Part shown: positions 35,198 through 49,132 of the stretch, piece after piece
Position numbering within the stretch: position 1 is the first letter of the stretch
How the letters are laid out: every line of letters starts with the position of its first letter
NCBI RefSeq assembly: GCF_032854445.1
Contig: NC_088306.1
Span: forward strand, 16,775,764-16,839,763
DNA from: Liolophura sinensis
Lineage: Eukaryota > Mollusca > Polyplacophora > Chitonida > Chitonidae
Direction of reading: 5' to 3'
DNA: 64,000 bases
Notes under the pieces: model-generated
What the model was told of the DNA's origin: nothing
The model's database searches: none
What the model saw: the letters and a program-made list of their open reading frames with translations, nothing else
Program-made: the position numbers and the translations under genes

Positions 35198-36173
35198 GCG
35201 TGGAAAAGAAGACTACAGAGATGCTTAATTCTCGGAGATTGTCTCATGAGTAAGTTGTACAAAAACATCATTTTCTCCGGTCAGCTGAGCACCAACACGG
35301 CCACAGATCTCTGATACACACAACCACAGCTATTTGTCCGCTAAATGAAATCCTTGGAATTCCTTTATAGGCACAGTGTTGTAACCGGGTGGAATTCTGA
35401 ATCAGTCTCCACCATTGTCACGATGTGGACACTGGAAACATTGCGCTGAAGTCATTTTATTTCCGCTTGACAGAAACTTTTTTCCTTTAGTTGGGGCCGG
35501 CTAGCTCTTTTGCTAGATTGACACGTGAGATAAAAGTTGAGTTTGTGATTGTTTACCTGTAGAACACGCGCGAGGTGTTACCTGTCGGATAGGACATGTG
35601 TAAGTTCTGTCAGTGTGCTCAATGGCATCCAAGTGTTAATTTTCCCCTGGAAGAATATCTTTATGCTTCATTAACAGCTGTGATTGGCCAATGATTCTGC
35701 TCATGTGCTAAACCAACAATAGCCCGGAATGTCCCTTGCACTTTTTGTACGTTGGTGTAATGTTGTCCTCCTCCACCCGCCTACAAGCCAGTTATTGTCC
35801 AGTCCGACACCAAACTCTGTATGTATTTTCCATGTGTTAGATAACCGGAAGTTACACCTAGGTGACTATTTTTTTTAAAATTCAGGTGTATATGAAGTAC
35901 AAAACACTTACTCCGAAAGTAGGCCATACCTAAAACCTGGATTATACTGGCACAGTAGTACGGAAAGTGCACATGCACAGTTAAACATAATGTGTTTGCA
36001 TTGCGATTCTAAATTTCATTACAAGACCCTGGTAGACCTAAGACATGTTTAAAATTAAAAGTAATACGAGATATTCAGAGAGGGCCGTCAGGTTAAAGGA
36101 ACTTTTCATCCTGACTTTGATACATTATGACATTTGCATTTTAAGGTGACGAACATTTCTGATTTTTTCCCGG

Positions 36174-36210
36174 TTTTATTTATTTGACCGCGGCGGCCAG
36201 CATTAGTTTA
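36174..36210 (-). repeat. SINE fragment
   Basis: 'ttatttatttgaccgcggcggccagcatta' keeps the tail and 'cggcggccagcatta' block, with the core between them deleted. Confidence 0.6.
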
Positions 36211-37228
36211 GTATACTGATCTGTCTGTTACAGACAGGCGTTAATTTCAGACCGTTTCTCGATGTAGTATAATAGGACTGGTCGTCAACATGTGGTCATT
36301 GTCAATTTGGGTATCGAGCGGAGCAGACTTTCGGCTGTACACATAATAAACTTAAATAACTTAAATAAACTTTACCGGACGGTAAAGAGACGCCATTGTT
36401 TTGGATGGGAGGTCCTGACTAGTCAACATGACTTCCTGTTTGATGTCACGGCGCATGCGTCAGTCTGACACCCGGTTTTGACCAGGTTAAAGATGCCTGT
36501 TGTTTGTGGTTCCCAAAGTTTATGTTTAACTCCGGCTCATACGTTTACCTTGTTCCACCGACACCAGTCATTGATTGACAAAGGTTTCGCGCTTGCTTGA
36601 ACGCTACATTATGTATGGAGTAGGCTACACTAGGATATTAATCAGTACGGGTAAACTTGCCGCCTTCATATTGAGTATCACAAGTTCATTAACTCCAGCC
36701 TTCTGGCGAGAAAATCAACACACGCAATACTTATAAATATTGAATGTATATTTATTAATTACATCATATTACTTCATTCTATATATCTTTTTAAAAATCT
36801 TTTCACCTGACGTTTTTAACATTTGACCCCCAATTAACAACGCATGATGACATATACACAAATTTCATCATTTAGTTTTTTTAAATATCAATTTTGCAAG
36901 TTTTCTGTGAGAAGTTATCAGTATTTGGCCTTGTCAAGCGCCATGAATTTAGATACACACTGCTGCAAAATACATTAAATACACTCACTGTTGCAAATCA
37001 CCATTTCGTCTCAATTTGTAAAGGTATTTGTTTTTAATGAATGAGTTTAATAGAAGAAACATAAAAATTATGGATCATTCTGATGACGGTGCAGTTTCAT
37101 AATCAACATAGTATTTAGAAACGGTCATGGCTGATTAAGTAGATAACCTCTTATGTTTAAGTGACCAGTTATGAAACGAAATGCGATGTGTGACGTATGT
37201 CTACACCTGTAGAAGATTTGGTTATGTT

Positions 37229-37302
37229 ATATTTATTTATTTATTTGATTGGTGTTTTACCCCGTACTCAAGAATATTTCACTTAAACGACGGCGGCCAG
37301 CG
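37229..37302 (-). repeat. SINE 3'-end fragment
   Basis: (ttta)n, 'gattggtgttttaccccgtactcaagaatatttcactt', 'acgacggcggccagc', then stops abruptly; 5'-truncated copy of the main family. Confidence 0.85.
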
Positions 37303-40300
37303 GTTATGTTATACACAGATCAGCTAAGAACATGTCATAGATGTACATATTCAAAACAAAACATACTGAAACCGTATCTCAAGGGTCTTTCGCATATGAC
37401 GAATTGTTTCCTTGGTTGAATATATTCAAGCTAACTATAATGAACTGTATATGATTAAAGAGTAATTGTGAATCGCTAGGTAAGTTTAAAGTTTTGATCG
37501 GTGTGCTACACCCTCTATTCAGCTACAGAAGAACATCAGTTGCAGTTGTAGGCCTACATTCTAGTCTAATAATGACGTCAGAATCACATGGGCACAGAGA
37601 TCTTTGTCACGATACCCTATTTTGCACCTTTCGGGACACGTCCTCAAGGCAGCGTTCGTGTTCTCTTGTTGCGCAGTATTCGTTATATCGAGTTATATCG
37701 AAAAGAACAAAACGAAATCAGATTAAGGCCTACAGTTCATTACGTGGGTGGGCTTAAGTTCAAAAATTACTCACACGTGATCGAGCTATATGTCAGTCAA
37801 TTATAACACGGGCTCCCATGTGGCTAACAGTAGGTTACGAATTAATGAATGAGATCAAAGGATACCGCTATGTCATTAGATTACATGTGTTTACAGGTGA
37901 TGTAATCCGCCGTCCATAAGGCTTCTGGAAGCTGATATGTTGGCGTGTAGGGATAGAAATATGGGGTCATTTCATGAGATAGTGATTAACTTACACAAAA
38001 CATTACATCGTCACCACCAATCACCGATGAAGAACTTGTAAAGAAGCGTAGATAGCTTATTTGACAACATTATGGTTGTATCATAGAATAACACTGCTTA
38101 TAAGCTTTAAAGCGGTAAATACAATTTGCAAATATTGCAAGAAGTGATAAAATGATGCTAAGGCCAATGCGAATGTCTCCAACTGTAACATAAGGGGAAC
38201 TATTGTCTATAGGTATATCTTGCTATCTGGACACATTCTGTTTATTATATAAAAAGAAGGCGGTAATGTGTCATCCTACAAATACAATAGATAATTCTTG
38301 ATACAAATAAATAACTTAAAATGATCTAACTAAAATGATAAAAGAGGTAAAATTCGTAATTTTTTGTATTCATTGTATCTTTGCATAGAAGATAATAAAA
38401 CTAGACAGGAGCTAAGAAGCAGATTGGGTTTAATACTACAGTTTAATCCCTAATCCCATACCACCGGTCGTTTATCACAGAACATAGATTAAACTAGGCA
38501 CATGTAAATACTTAATCCTATTCACTAGGCTGGTGTCAAATGATGGCTGGCATTGTGCAGCAAGGTGTCAGTTGGAAAGGATTAACGATTAACTTCATCG
38601 GATTAAGACATATTGATAAAATTTGCCTGCATCGCTAACGGTCTTTTGAAACGTTTAAAAAGACAACTACAGGCCACTGGGCCATATGCGCGGGTATCAG
38701 CCTACCAGGTGAAGGTAACATGGGTACTTTTCCCCTCAGGGCAGCCAAAATAGAGGCATGTTTATCTTTTTGCACCCCCCGCGATTTCAAAGACACCGCG
38801 TAAAACACATGTCGCACGAGGATCTGCTAAAGTCCAACGTTTTGATTATGCCCTTGACAGTTGCTTGCATGTCCACGTATGGATACGTTGTACGACTATT
38901 TTATTATGCAAATTATTCTTATTATTTTGTATTATACAGTACAAAATAAAATACAAATGATTTACTAGATACCAATGGGTAAATATCAATATATAAGTAA
39001 AGATCAATTTTCCTAAAGCAGTTAGTTTTAAGGTATATATCGCATTACACGCCTGTAACTAACAGATATTGCTCACTGTGTAGTAATACCATTGAACGCT
39101 TGAATTAGTTCCAAAGAACTCAAACTTAATTCTCCATTATTTGCCAATCAGTTTTAAGTATTTCCATCAAATTTGCCACTAGTGCAATCACACAAGACAT
39201 AATTCATTTCGCGTTAAGTGTCTTCTACACTATATCTCATTGGTGCACGCACATTTGTTTCAGTGAATTTACAAAGCAGTCAAAGTGTTCCACCGATATC
39301 GCTATACACCGAGAATCACACATTACAGAGGGCTTTCGTAATGTTCCATCACCATCATGAATGGAACACAACTGTCTATATATTCAACTTGTCAACAAGA
39401 ACCAGATTCAATATCGGAAACAAGGACACATGTTTGAAAACTATTAAAGGAAACATTAGACTGCGTCTGTTATAGATTGTTACAAGTATTTGTTCCACAA
39501 TATTGTTGATTTTAATATTAACGAAAGTATAATGTAAAAGAAAGGGAAATATTGTTTAGGTGATAAGGAGAGCAGTGTAAAGACAGTAGCGAGGACGCTA
39601 TCCATTAAAGAAAACGTCTGGTCTATTTACCTATGACCAAAATAAACTGACAACTTTAACTTCAGCAATTCATGTGGAAGAGTATTCAAGCCTGCTTTAC
39701 TAAGCTGGCCGTAATAGTTGATCTATAACAGTACATCGACCGGCTCTTTGAAAACAGCTAAATAACGGAAAGTGAAAAAAAGCATCATATAAGTCCCTTA
39801 AAGTCCTTAAAGGTGAAAACCAGTATATCACAGATTTAACAAATCGGATAACACAAAAGGCTTACCTGAGAAGAAAAAGCAATCATGTACAGGTAGACAG
39901 GTAGATTCCGAATAATCTTGTAAGATTACTGCCACAGATAAGTTTCAGTGTCCAGACTCTGGAGGTACTCTTTGGAGTTCAACAGGAAATCAGTGAATGT
40001 CTAATTGTTTGTGTTGGGTATGTTAAGCGCTTGGTCGATATGACATACCTGGAAGAAAACAAACAAGTATAAGTAAATTAACTAGGCGTATATAATCAAT
40101 CCAGACTCGAGACGGGTGGGTATGATGTGTGAACACGCATGTAAACAGTAATATACGACGAACTTTTAGTTTCATACGGTGACATGTGCGAACTGTGGCT
40201 CGCTCCCTTTGTTGATTATGTAACAACCCGGATGACTGGCTGGTGATCTGATATTAACCCAATGCAAAATACATCAAAGCTTTAATAATTGGTTGAAATT

Positions 40301-41458
40301 CGGGAGTAGTGAAACATATATTAAACATGCATACCAAAAGTAAAGTACTTCGGCACGTCTACTCAATGAGTACACGCGACTTAATTCAAAAGCTTGGAAA
40401 CGTTCCAAACTAAAAAACGATGCGTGCGCCCTGGGCCAGACAAATTTGCACAAGAATGGGAGTATGTGGCGTGAGAGCGATCATACAATCATGGCCTTAT
40501 GTCACTGCATATCGGATCGTAATCAATCCCACGGCCTGTGTAGGTATGTCAATGCTATATATTCTACAGGATATAGGCCCACATACATACACTGCACGCT
40601 ACCCACTTCCACGATGGCAGGTTTATCAAGGCAATTGATACCGTAAACATAGCATACGTTGGCTTCTAACACATTCGCATTCATGGATTTTTATTTTTAA
40701 GAGCCTGAAGTATCTTTCCAAAGCGTATAAAACAGAACTCTTAAAACAAGTTTGTTACTGTTAGCATACTGCAGGCAGCACGTTTTTTAAGTGAGATTTT
40801 CTTAGCCATAAAATAATCTATTTTACTATCACTCCAAAAAAAAATAGTCATCTGTAAGACAGATCTGATATGATATACGTCACACAAGAGATCCGAATAA
40901 ACTTAACCCCAGTTAGGTAGTAGATACTGGTATCACAATATGAGGACTTTACACGCAAGTAGCTATGCCCCAAGTCAATTACAAATCTAATAATCACCAT
41001 ATTGCATTCCTGATCTGACTGGTGGGAATTTATATTTTTCGCATCCTTTCATTTTTCTTTTTTTTTTTGACATTTTTTTTCATCAGAACGACACATGTGC
41101 CAAACTGGTCAGTGGTCTGATTAGAACACTCATTAATAAAGACAGCTTGATACTGTTGAGTAGGATGGCGGAGCCGGAGATATCGACAAGGATGAAAGGA
41201 GATTTATTCCAGATGATACATACTGATGTGAGTCAACCAGCTTTGGAAAATCCACTTAACAGCTAAATTGAACACGGAATTACTGACGTTTGTATCGGCC
41301 TATATGACATACAAAGATATTTCCCTGGACACAAATGCCTCTACTACTATCAACTACCAAATATACGCATTATGTTACAAAGAGTATTCACAAATATATT
41401 GTGGCAACACAAGTAAGTAACGTGGAAAAAAGTAACTTTTCTCTAACGTGGATTGCGT

Positions 41459-41590
41459 CGTTATTTATTTTCATTGATTGTTTTTCAACGCCGTACTCAA
41501 GAACATTCCACTTTTAGGTGTAGCCGTAGAGAAAACCACCCGTGGCTTCATTGTTTAAAGACGGATCGGCTGTCATGAGGAAAACGCTTT
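41459..41590 (-). repeat. Diverged SINE copy
   Basis: 'gttatttattttcattgatt', 'caacgccgtactcaagaacattccactt' and 'gagaaaaccacccgtgg' follow the family order; middle block lost. Confidence 0.6.
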
Positions 41591-44500
41591 TGACTATTGA
41601 GCTATCGAGATTCCCAGGAATGGCATTGCTGTAAATGTTCACTGTAGTCTTCGTACTTTTCCAGAGTATTGTAGCATTAAAGGTCCAATAGGAGCATGGA
41701 ACATGTCGCGTTCAACAAATAGTGTGACCAATACATAAGAATAGTGATTCAACGGATCAGCGATTGAAAATGTGTAAAGCGGCGTTTTGAAGACAAACCA
41801 CCAATTTCCCGTTCTAACATGTTTTCCGAACGAAATGCCAATGTGTGGTTAAATTCTTGTCATTCCAAAAACGCCAACCTTTATGAATATTGAAGGACAA
41901 ATTATCATTTACGAAACAACACGAAGAAATCGGTGTGGACAGTAATACATTATAATGCGAACAATTTTCATGCAAATGTGCAACATCATCATAATACTTA
42001 AGTACAGTCACATAACATGTCATGGCAAGTGACTTAACCTTCTGTTGCACAATCCCATTTTGCCAGCAGAAGCAGTGTTCGACAAGAGTTGTTAGACTCA
42101 AGCATTTATATAGTGGCCTTGTCGATTACCTTTGTGCTCAGATGACACCTCTGTGCTACTCTACGAAAGTAGTCAGTGTTCTGATATAGAAGAGATGCTT
42201 GTCCACGTTGGCCGTTTAAATGGTCAATGTCCCTGTGCCCGACTGGAACATCGATACAAGGGTTGACCAAACAGAAGGATTTTTGGGCAGAAACGGACAT
42301 CAATGAATAGGCTATTTCTAGCTTGAAGGTCACGAGCATTAAGGTCAAAATCTTCAGTTTAGATTCGTCCCTATTTGTCATAATTTTCCCTGTAAGCCAG
42401 CCAGTTGTTCCGTCATTAATTGAATAGCTAAAAATGTGTCATTGATGAAAACAAAACGCCTTGCTTCTGAAAAGTTTAGAAAGACTATTAGAAAAAAAAA
42501 CAATACCTGGCATCTATGAAAGTAAATAAGTCTGCTAGTATTAGCAAAGTTTCTGTCATTTCGAGTAAGCTACAGAACGTCGCAAAGCTACTTTGGTGGT
42601 GTGATAACATTGAGGGCGCTTTTACAGAAGTGATGACGCGCTTGAGATCGAATCTGACAACAGTTCACAAATACAAACCATGACACAGTGAGAAGGTCAA
42701 GGGGGGACAGTCCATGGTTTCTGATATGTGCGTAACGATCGTGCAGTCCAATGACAGTCATCCTTCTGCGCAATACCGCTTCTGGCATTCAAACATTTAA
42801 TTCTTACATGCACTGTTACAAGCCGTTTTAAGGCATTGTTTTTAAATTCTCAATGTAAAAATACTTTATTGGCCCAATATGAAATAGACATGCACTACCA
42901 CCCATTTGTGGAACCAATCAGAGGCTTTCAACACACCACTATGGTGTAGATCTCTATGGTTTACTTGATGTTTCTTCACGTCTTGCCATTGTATGAGGAT
43001 ATTTTAGGAAGCCTTATTTAATCAGACCTGTGACCGAGAAAACCACCAGCTAAATCTTTATAGACACAGTTGGTGTGGTAATCCACAGTTGTTCAATAAA
43101 GACGAAGAAGATGATGTTTGGCTCTGTCCTAAGAAAATTACTTAATATCCGAAATAGTAGCATAGTACGTCGTCTCAACAAAGGCTAAGTTAAAAAATCT
43201 TTGTTTATGTTTATGTAACATTGAAAGAGAAAAGGGGTAAAACATGTCAAAAGGGCAAATAAAAATCACGCAATATCGCACTTAGCTATAGCGGATAATG
43301 GTGACAAGTAGCTTAATAAGGAAAACGTCATTACATAAGAACAAAAGAATCATTTGCGTTTACAAATAACCTGATATACAAAGTGCCCAAAACTTTTCTC
43401 AAGACTACCTGTTTTTTGTTTTTTCACACACACGCACAAAAAATAACCGTGGACAGGTGTGCCTTGAAACCATTGTCTGTTTCTGATAAGGTACAGGGAA
43501 GATAACAATAGCAAAGCATCCCACCAGAATCAAAGCTATTTCAGGTAACGCAGAGGTATGTTATAAGAGGCAATCTTGGATAACACCACTTCTGAACTAA
43601 ACGTGGGATACACGGGCAATGGTATATATGTATGAAATGACAGAACGGGCATACCATACCGTATATATCAGATGAGAAAACCTGCATATAGAAGCAATCG
43701 TTTGTGAATCTATATATATGTACATATAGATAGATATAGATATACTTGAGGGTGTAAATGCTAATGCATGTGAGAAACATACAGGTAGATAACACGTCAT
43801 TTGCTCACCTGGAAGCTGTACATCCGATAAATTAACATAAACCTTTGTTTTTCAGACTTCATTTGTCTATAAATAGCAGGTTCAAAATTCCACTGCTTTG
43901 AGATACTATTTACAGATTGGTTTGGTACTCCAGTATTTTTCCTTTGATGTTCATTGTCAAACACAGGGTTTTATCCCTAAATATCTGTCTGTTGTCTGTG
44001 GTTCTTTTATTCATTTATCCCATCTTGAACACGCTACCATGTAAAGATGAATGAAATCGAACCGGATTATCTTGTACCTGTTCTCTCAGGTCAATTTAAG
44101 TAAGATCCACTAACAATTAAAATAAACATTTGCCATATGTGTCTCTTAATTTATTTCATTGTTTCTTAAGCCGTAGACATTTTTCATAATTATATGTACA
44201 ACTGCGTTTGTGTTTATGTATGAACACGGGAAGCATGAGTACAAAGAGCGAACTACCGCGTTTCTCTAAGCACATGTCAAAACTCCCAACTTAAAGCTAC
44301 AACCTTAGTAATAATCGCTCAGGGCCGATCATACAGCTGTATGCTCAAGCCAGTAAACGTGTTACGCGGAATCTTGGTTTCTCATGTCAATGCACTCGAA
44401 CAACACTGAAACACTGAGTTTATGTTACAAAGAAAATATGACATCCCTGTGATCTTTTGCACGCATGTATATAAAATCCCAGATATATAGCGCTGATTCC

Positions 44501-45342
44501 TTGCCATGTATATTTGCACCGTGGGATAGTAGCGCACAATGCGTTATGTGACATATTCAAAAAGCCTGTCGTAACATTCAACACATAATAACGCAATTTT
44601 CCCGACCAAACAAAAGGTTAAGTAAACAAATTCCGCTTTCAACCCGGATTCGCCTCTTTGATACGTTCATGTAGGATAACAGTTTGCGCAGGATTTTTGT
44701 AACATCATACACGTATTTGCACAGAGATTCCTGCCACGGAAGACAAAATATACATGCATGCCAGCCTGTTAGAACGGTTAGGATAAAACCCTGACTGAGG
44801 TAAATAGACCAGAGGCGGTATTTCACCTGTCCAGTTACGTGTGATCATTTGTCAGCTACCAGTATCACATTGTTGTCGCTGCTCTGGTTTTACTCTCAAT
44901 CGTGTACATCTTGAATTATATTGTATGAGGCCGCATACGTTTATATTGTCCAGCATGTATTTGTGCTTGTATATACGATCTTTATAGGTTCGTTATGTCT
45001 AAAAGTTTCAAACAAGTGACTTAAATGTGTGAATTAGCGATTGACAGATTACAACCTCGCAGCTACCACCCGGCATTTAGTCCCGGCGGTTGACATTTAC
45101 GCAAACCAGATAACAGTACTTTGGTTATATCCTACGCCGTAACAGGCAGCGGATGTGAGGCCATGGCATTCAAAACAGTTGTTTTATTATCGTTTGTAGC
45201 GTTCTGTGTTGTTATATTGTGTAAACTGATAAGTCTTGCGGATATTCCTTAGATTCTACGCCGCCCTATAAGAATAAAACGTGGGTCAAAAAATGACAGA
45301 ATTCAGAATCGAACTTCGTACATACACTTCTTCTATAACATA

Positions 45343-45626
45343 CAATTAAAGGCGTATAGCCTAGCGAGCAAAGAGCAGAGCAGCGCATCTACAGTGTGAT
45401 AACTGGTAAATGGTCACACGTAACCGGTTAGGGTTTATTCTAGCTGTTCATGTAAATGCTTAAATAATAGCAACGTAAACGCCGCCTATCAGCATGGCTT
45501 GAGCAAATGTAAGCAAAGAAAACATGCATTAGTGTTAACTGCGATTTCTTAGGCGTCATTGGTCTTGAATTACTCAAAATGCGGTGTTGGCATCACATTT
45601 AATGTAAAACAGCATTAAATAAACAT
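45343..45626. repeat. Dispersed repeat X, copy B
   Basis: Contains 'attaaaggcgtatagcc', 'cagcgcatctacagtgtgat', 'attctagctgttcatgtaaa', 'cgcctatcagcatggctt' and 'ttgaattactcaaaatgcgg', matching copies A and C in order. Confidence 0.78.
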
Positions 45627-48600
45627 TATTAACATACACAGTCAACTGGATCAGATTATGACACCGTGGCGAAGGAAATCATCACCGTTTGCCTTAAACA
45701 TGGATCCGGGTACTTGCCATGAGACAAGCAGACGTCTTGCATGCATGTATTTGAATCCGGAACCATGCAACTTGTTATATCTGCGTCCGAAAGTGTAGGA
45801 GTACAACTTCTCATTGAACTCGGTTATTTCTTCACGCGGATTCATCACGTAAGACAAATGCTAGAGCTAGCAGATGATCTTTACCTTGGCATTTAGAACA
45901 GTTTTACTTGCAAATACAGCAGGATGGTTGTTAACGGAAGACAACAACGTGATGCGGAGCGTATTTAGGCTATCTTCTCTCACAGAAGTAGAGGTTATAC
46001 CGAAAGTCTTGTAACGAGTTGTAAATATCTGGTTGTTATATAGACGGTACACCCAGAGAAAAGTTTGGGTCAACTGACTCAAAATTCTGAGTTATTCAAT
46101 TGAGCTAAATCAACTCAGAAAACTGAGTCATATGACCTGATCAGATGACATAATAAACCACTCGTAGCACACAACCATACATGTACTATATCCATTTTAT
46201 ATTCATTTTTTATTTGTGTCTGAGATGTAGATGTTATGAAATTTCTATTCACACCTCTGTCACGCATCTGAGGTGTGTATGTCATGACTTTCCTATATTC
46301 ACACCTCCAGGACACGCATTAAATATTCATTATTCACTCTACTCTACCACACACCTAAAGTGTTGATGTTATGAGCTTTGTTATATTCAGATCTTTTTGA
46401 ATTATTCAAAATTCACACTTATTTGTAACCCTATCTGATTAAAATCTCGAATTAAGTGTTTGTAATTCTTATTCAGATCTGGGTCCATACCACGACAAGT
46501 GTTAACAGCGTATGTGGTGACAGCTGTGCGGGTGTTACTTGTCCGAGGACGATCAGGCCGGCTTTATTAAACGACTCAGCTACTTATTTCCGTGGACAAT
46601 CAGGCCGGTCTTAACGACTCAACTACATGCAGCTTAAATTATTTACCGGCGTAGTACTCTACATCACTGTAATACTTCATCCATTTCGTTTGTTTTATTT
46701 GAAATAGGTATGACACATTTTAAATTAGGAATTTCCTTCCATACCATATATGTTTTGAAAGCATCATACGCATAAAAGGAATCTTTAAAAAAATTGGATA
46801 ACTAAAACAGAACCAACGTTTGTTTTGTTAAGTATATCGACAGTTTTGAAGAATTATGAGTCAATTCTCAGTGTATATGTGCAGAGCAAAGGTATTGTTC
46901 TCTATGCTGCCAGCTAGAGAGCGATTACAGAGTTCGCCAACTGCATACAAAATCGTCTTTTATATTCGGACAGGTTAGAGAATTAGAGTAGGTACATCAT
47001 GGCACAGGTGGGCTTCCCGTATGTTTTATACAGAGGCCTTAACCTGGTATTTTTTTCACGAACGAGTCTGTAAACTTACCTGCCTGGGAGAGTGGGGACT
47101 CGAGGTCCGTGTGAACGCCGGGCAGCGGCTCTAATCCCTTAATTTAAGTCCGATAAGCCGTTACACAAATCGCTCTGAGAATCCGTACGAATCTGAGAAT
47201 CCTGTATTGGCTGAGATGAGTATATAGCCAATAAACACCTAGGCCCGTTCAAATAACCTGGCCACTAAAAGACAGGAGTAAATCCTGTCTATTATCGCGA
47301 TTTCAAAGCCGCTGACCAACGATGATAAACAGCACACACAAGTACATAAGTATTGTTCGTCACTTCGTCCGCTGGACACCTTCCAAATGGAATTACGGAC
47401 ACATTCGCTGGTGACCCACGCGGCTTATCCAGACGAATTTCCAGCCAGGTATAATTCCGCTCGAGGTTAGAATGAATCAAGAATCGGCCATCATCGGCTA
47501 CATCAGTTGTACGTAAAAGCTGTGTCTTTGGCCGCTGGGAGGTCTCGGGTTTAAGGTGTATATTCTCAACCAAGCTGATATTACAGATCCCTCATATCTC
47601 CAAACTCCTCTCTGTGAACTAAAGACGCTATGAGATTCTTATCTGATCAACATCAAGCGCTACTCCAGATGAATTGCCCTTGTCCTTTGTATACGCGTAC
47701 AACCACGGTTTCTAGCGCCTGTGTACTTTCACACGGCGTCCAAATTGTTCCGTTCTATCTATTTCTCGCCACATACTATACGTCGCAGTCTTTTCCCCTA
47801 TCATAAAGGAACACAGCTCTCAATAAAATTCCTGTTGCTTTCTCCGAGAAGTTTAACGCGATTTTTTCGCCGATAAGATGCTATTCCCCGCCCTGCGTCT
47901 CAATTCAAGGTGGACAGTTAAGGTATGTATACATGTAAGTAAACACTTTCCACAGGTAGGCTCAGGTAGATGTAAAGATAGCACCCACTGCACGCAACTC
48001 ACCGCTGTTACCTGAGAGAGGGCTACAATAACGCCTGTCACATGTCAGAGTTCCGGACTCTATAGCTGGTCGCAGGGGCATGGAGCGAATTGAAAGGCTC
48101 AGCGGTGCTCCCAAATAAATAGATAGAGCCACAAAAGCACGCAGCGAGCAGTGCTGAAGGCAAAAGCGGGGTCCCATTGATTCTACCCAGTGACGTGTTT
48201 TCGAGGTGGGTCGCCAGAAAGAAAGTCGACTGCTCCTCTCCGAAAACGTATTGATCGTTTTTCCAATTAGACAGTGAGAATGAACGTCCTTCAATAGAGA
48301 GGAGCACCCTACCTGTCTGCTCTAACCATGTCACATAGACAAGTTCCTATCAGGGAAGCTTTATTAACACCGACTATACACTCTGGTTGGTTCTGCACCA
48401 ATTCAGCAGTGTCGGACCAAGGTGAGGCATTTAAAAGAACACGTCTGCGTTCGTCAAGGTTCTACTATTAGCCGGCTTTATTCCCAAACAATAAAACACT
48501 AATTTGTGAGCTGCGTTTAGACATACATCCTATACATGAATATAATTTCTGACCAGGATATGCTTTGAAGTGTTTGCTGGGAAAGGACTGCATTGTTTCT

Positions 48601-48983
48601 TTGAGAAATGCATGGACTTAACACGTCGCCTTTGTGCTTATGATTTTGCCCCATAACGTGATACAGTAAGTTTGTACACGTGTGTTAGAACATGTTATAG
48701 TGTCTCACATAGAAAGTAGCATGTTAGATTTAAATTTGAAATCACAAAAGCTAGATGAAGACTGGCGTATGCAGTACTGCAACCATTTCGATGATTATAG
48801 CATCTAATACGACATATTCAAGTGGAAACAGTCTCTTCATAGTTCATGCACTCAATCAGTTACAGTACTACAGAAAGTAACCGCTGACACAAGCAGAATG
48901 GATAGGAAAGTCATCCAAAGAGCAAATCCAAATGAGTAAAACGTATACTAAACTGCTAAAGATCTAAAACTAGAAGTCTCAAT
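45627..48983. other. Unassigned stretch with long minus-strand open frames at 47.29-48.33 kb
   Basis: Minus-strand open stretches at 47292-47573, 47962-48294 and 48038-48334 have ordinary protein-like composition but match no family I know and have no coherent splice plan. They might be a promoter-proximal or first-exon region of the cadherin or another gene (inference). Confidence 0.3.
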
Positions 48984-49132
48984 GTATTTATTTAGTTATT
49001 TGATTGGTGTTTTACGCCGTACTTAAGAATATTTCACTTATGCGACGGCGGTCAGCCTTATGGTGGGAGGAAACCGGGCAGAGCCCGGGGGGAACCCACG
49101 ACCATCCGCAAGTTGCTGCAAGACCTTTCACC
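48984..49132 (-). repeat. SINE, body and tail, head missing
   Basis: Well-conserved 'gattggtgttttacgccgta', 'cagccttatggtgggaggaa', 'ccgggcagagcccgggggg' and 'aacccacgaccatccgcaag' blocks in family order. Ends at the 'caagacctttcac' block. Confidence 0.92.

Larger units (their letters stand above)
33511..45342. other. 11.8-kb stretch without recognisable gene
   Basis: Holds only SINE fragments (36174, 37229, 41459) and a G-run cluster (35162), listed separately. Open frames are short with no recognisable protein. Confidence 0.55.

Noticed and set aside
47292-48334. Multi-exon gene from the long minus-strand frames
   Set aside because: No consistent acceptor/donor phase links them and no domain is recognisable; left as an unassigned stretch.
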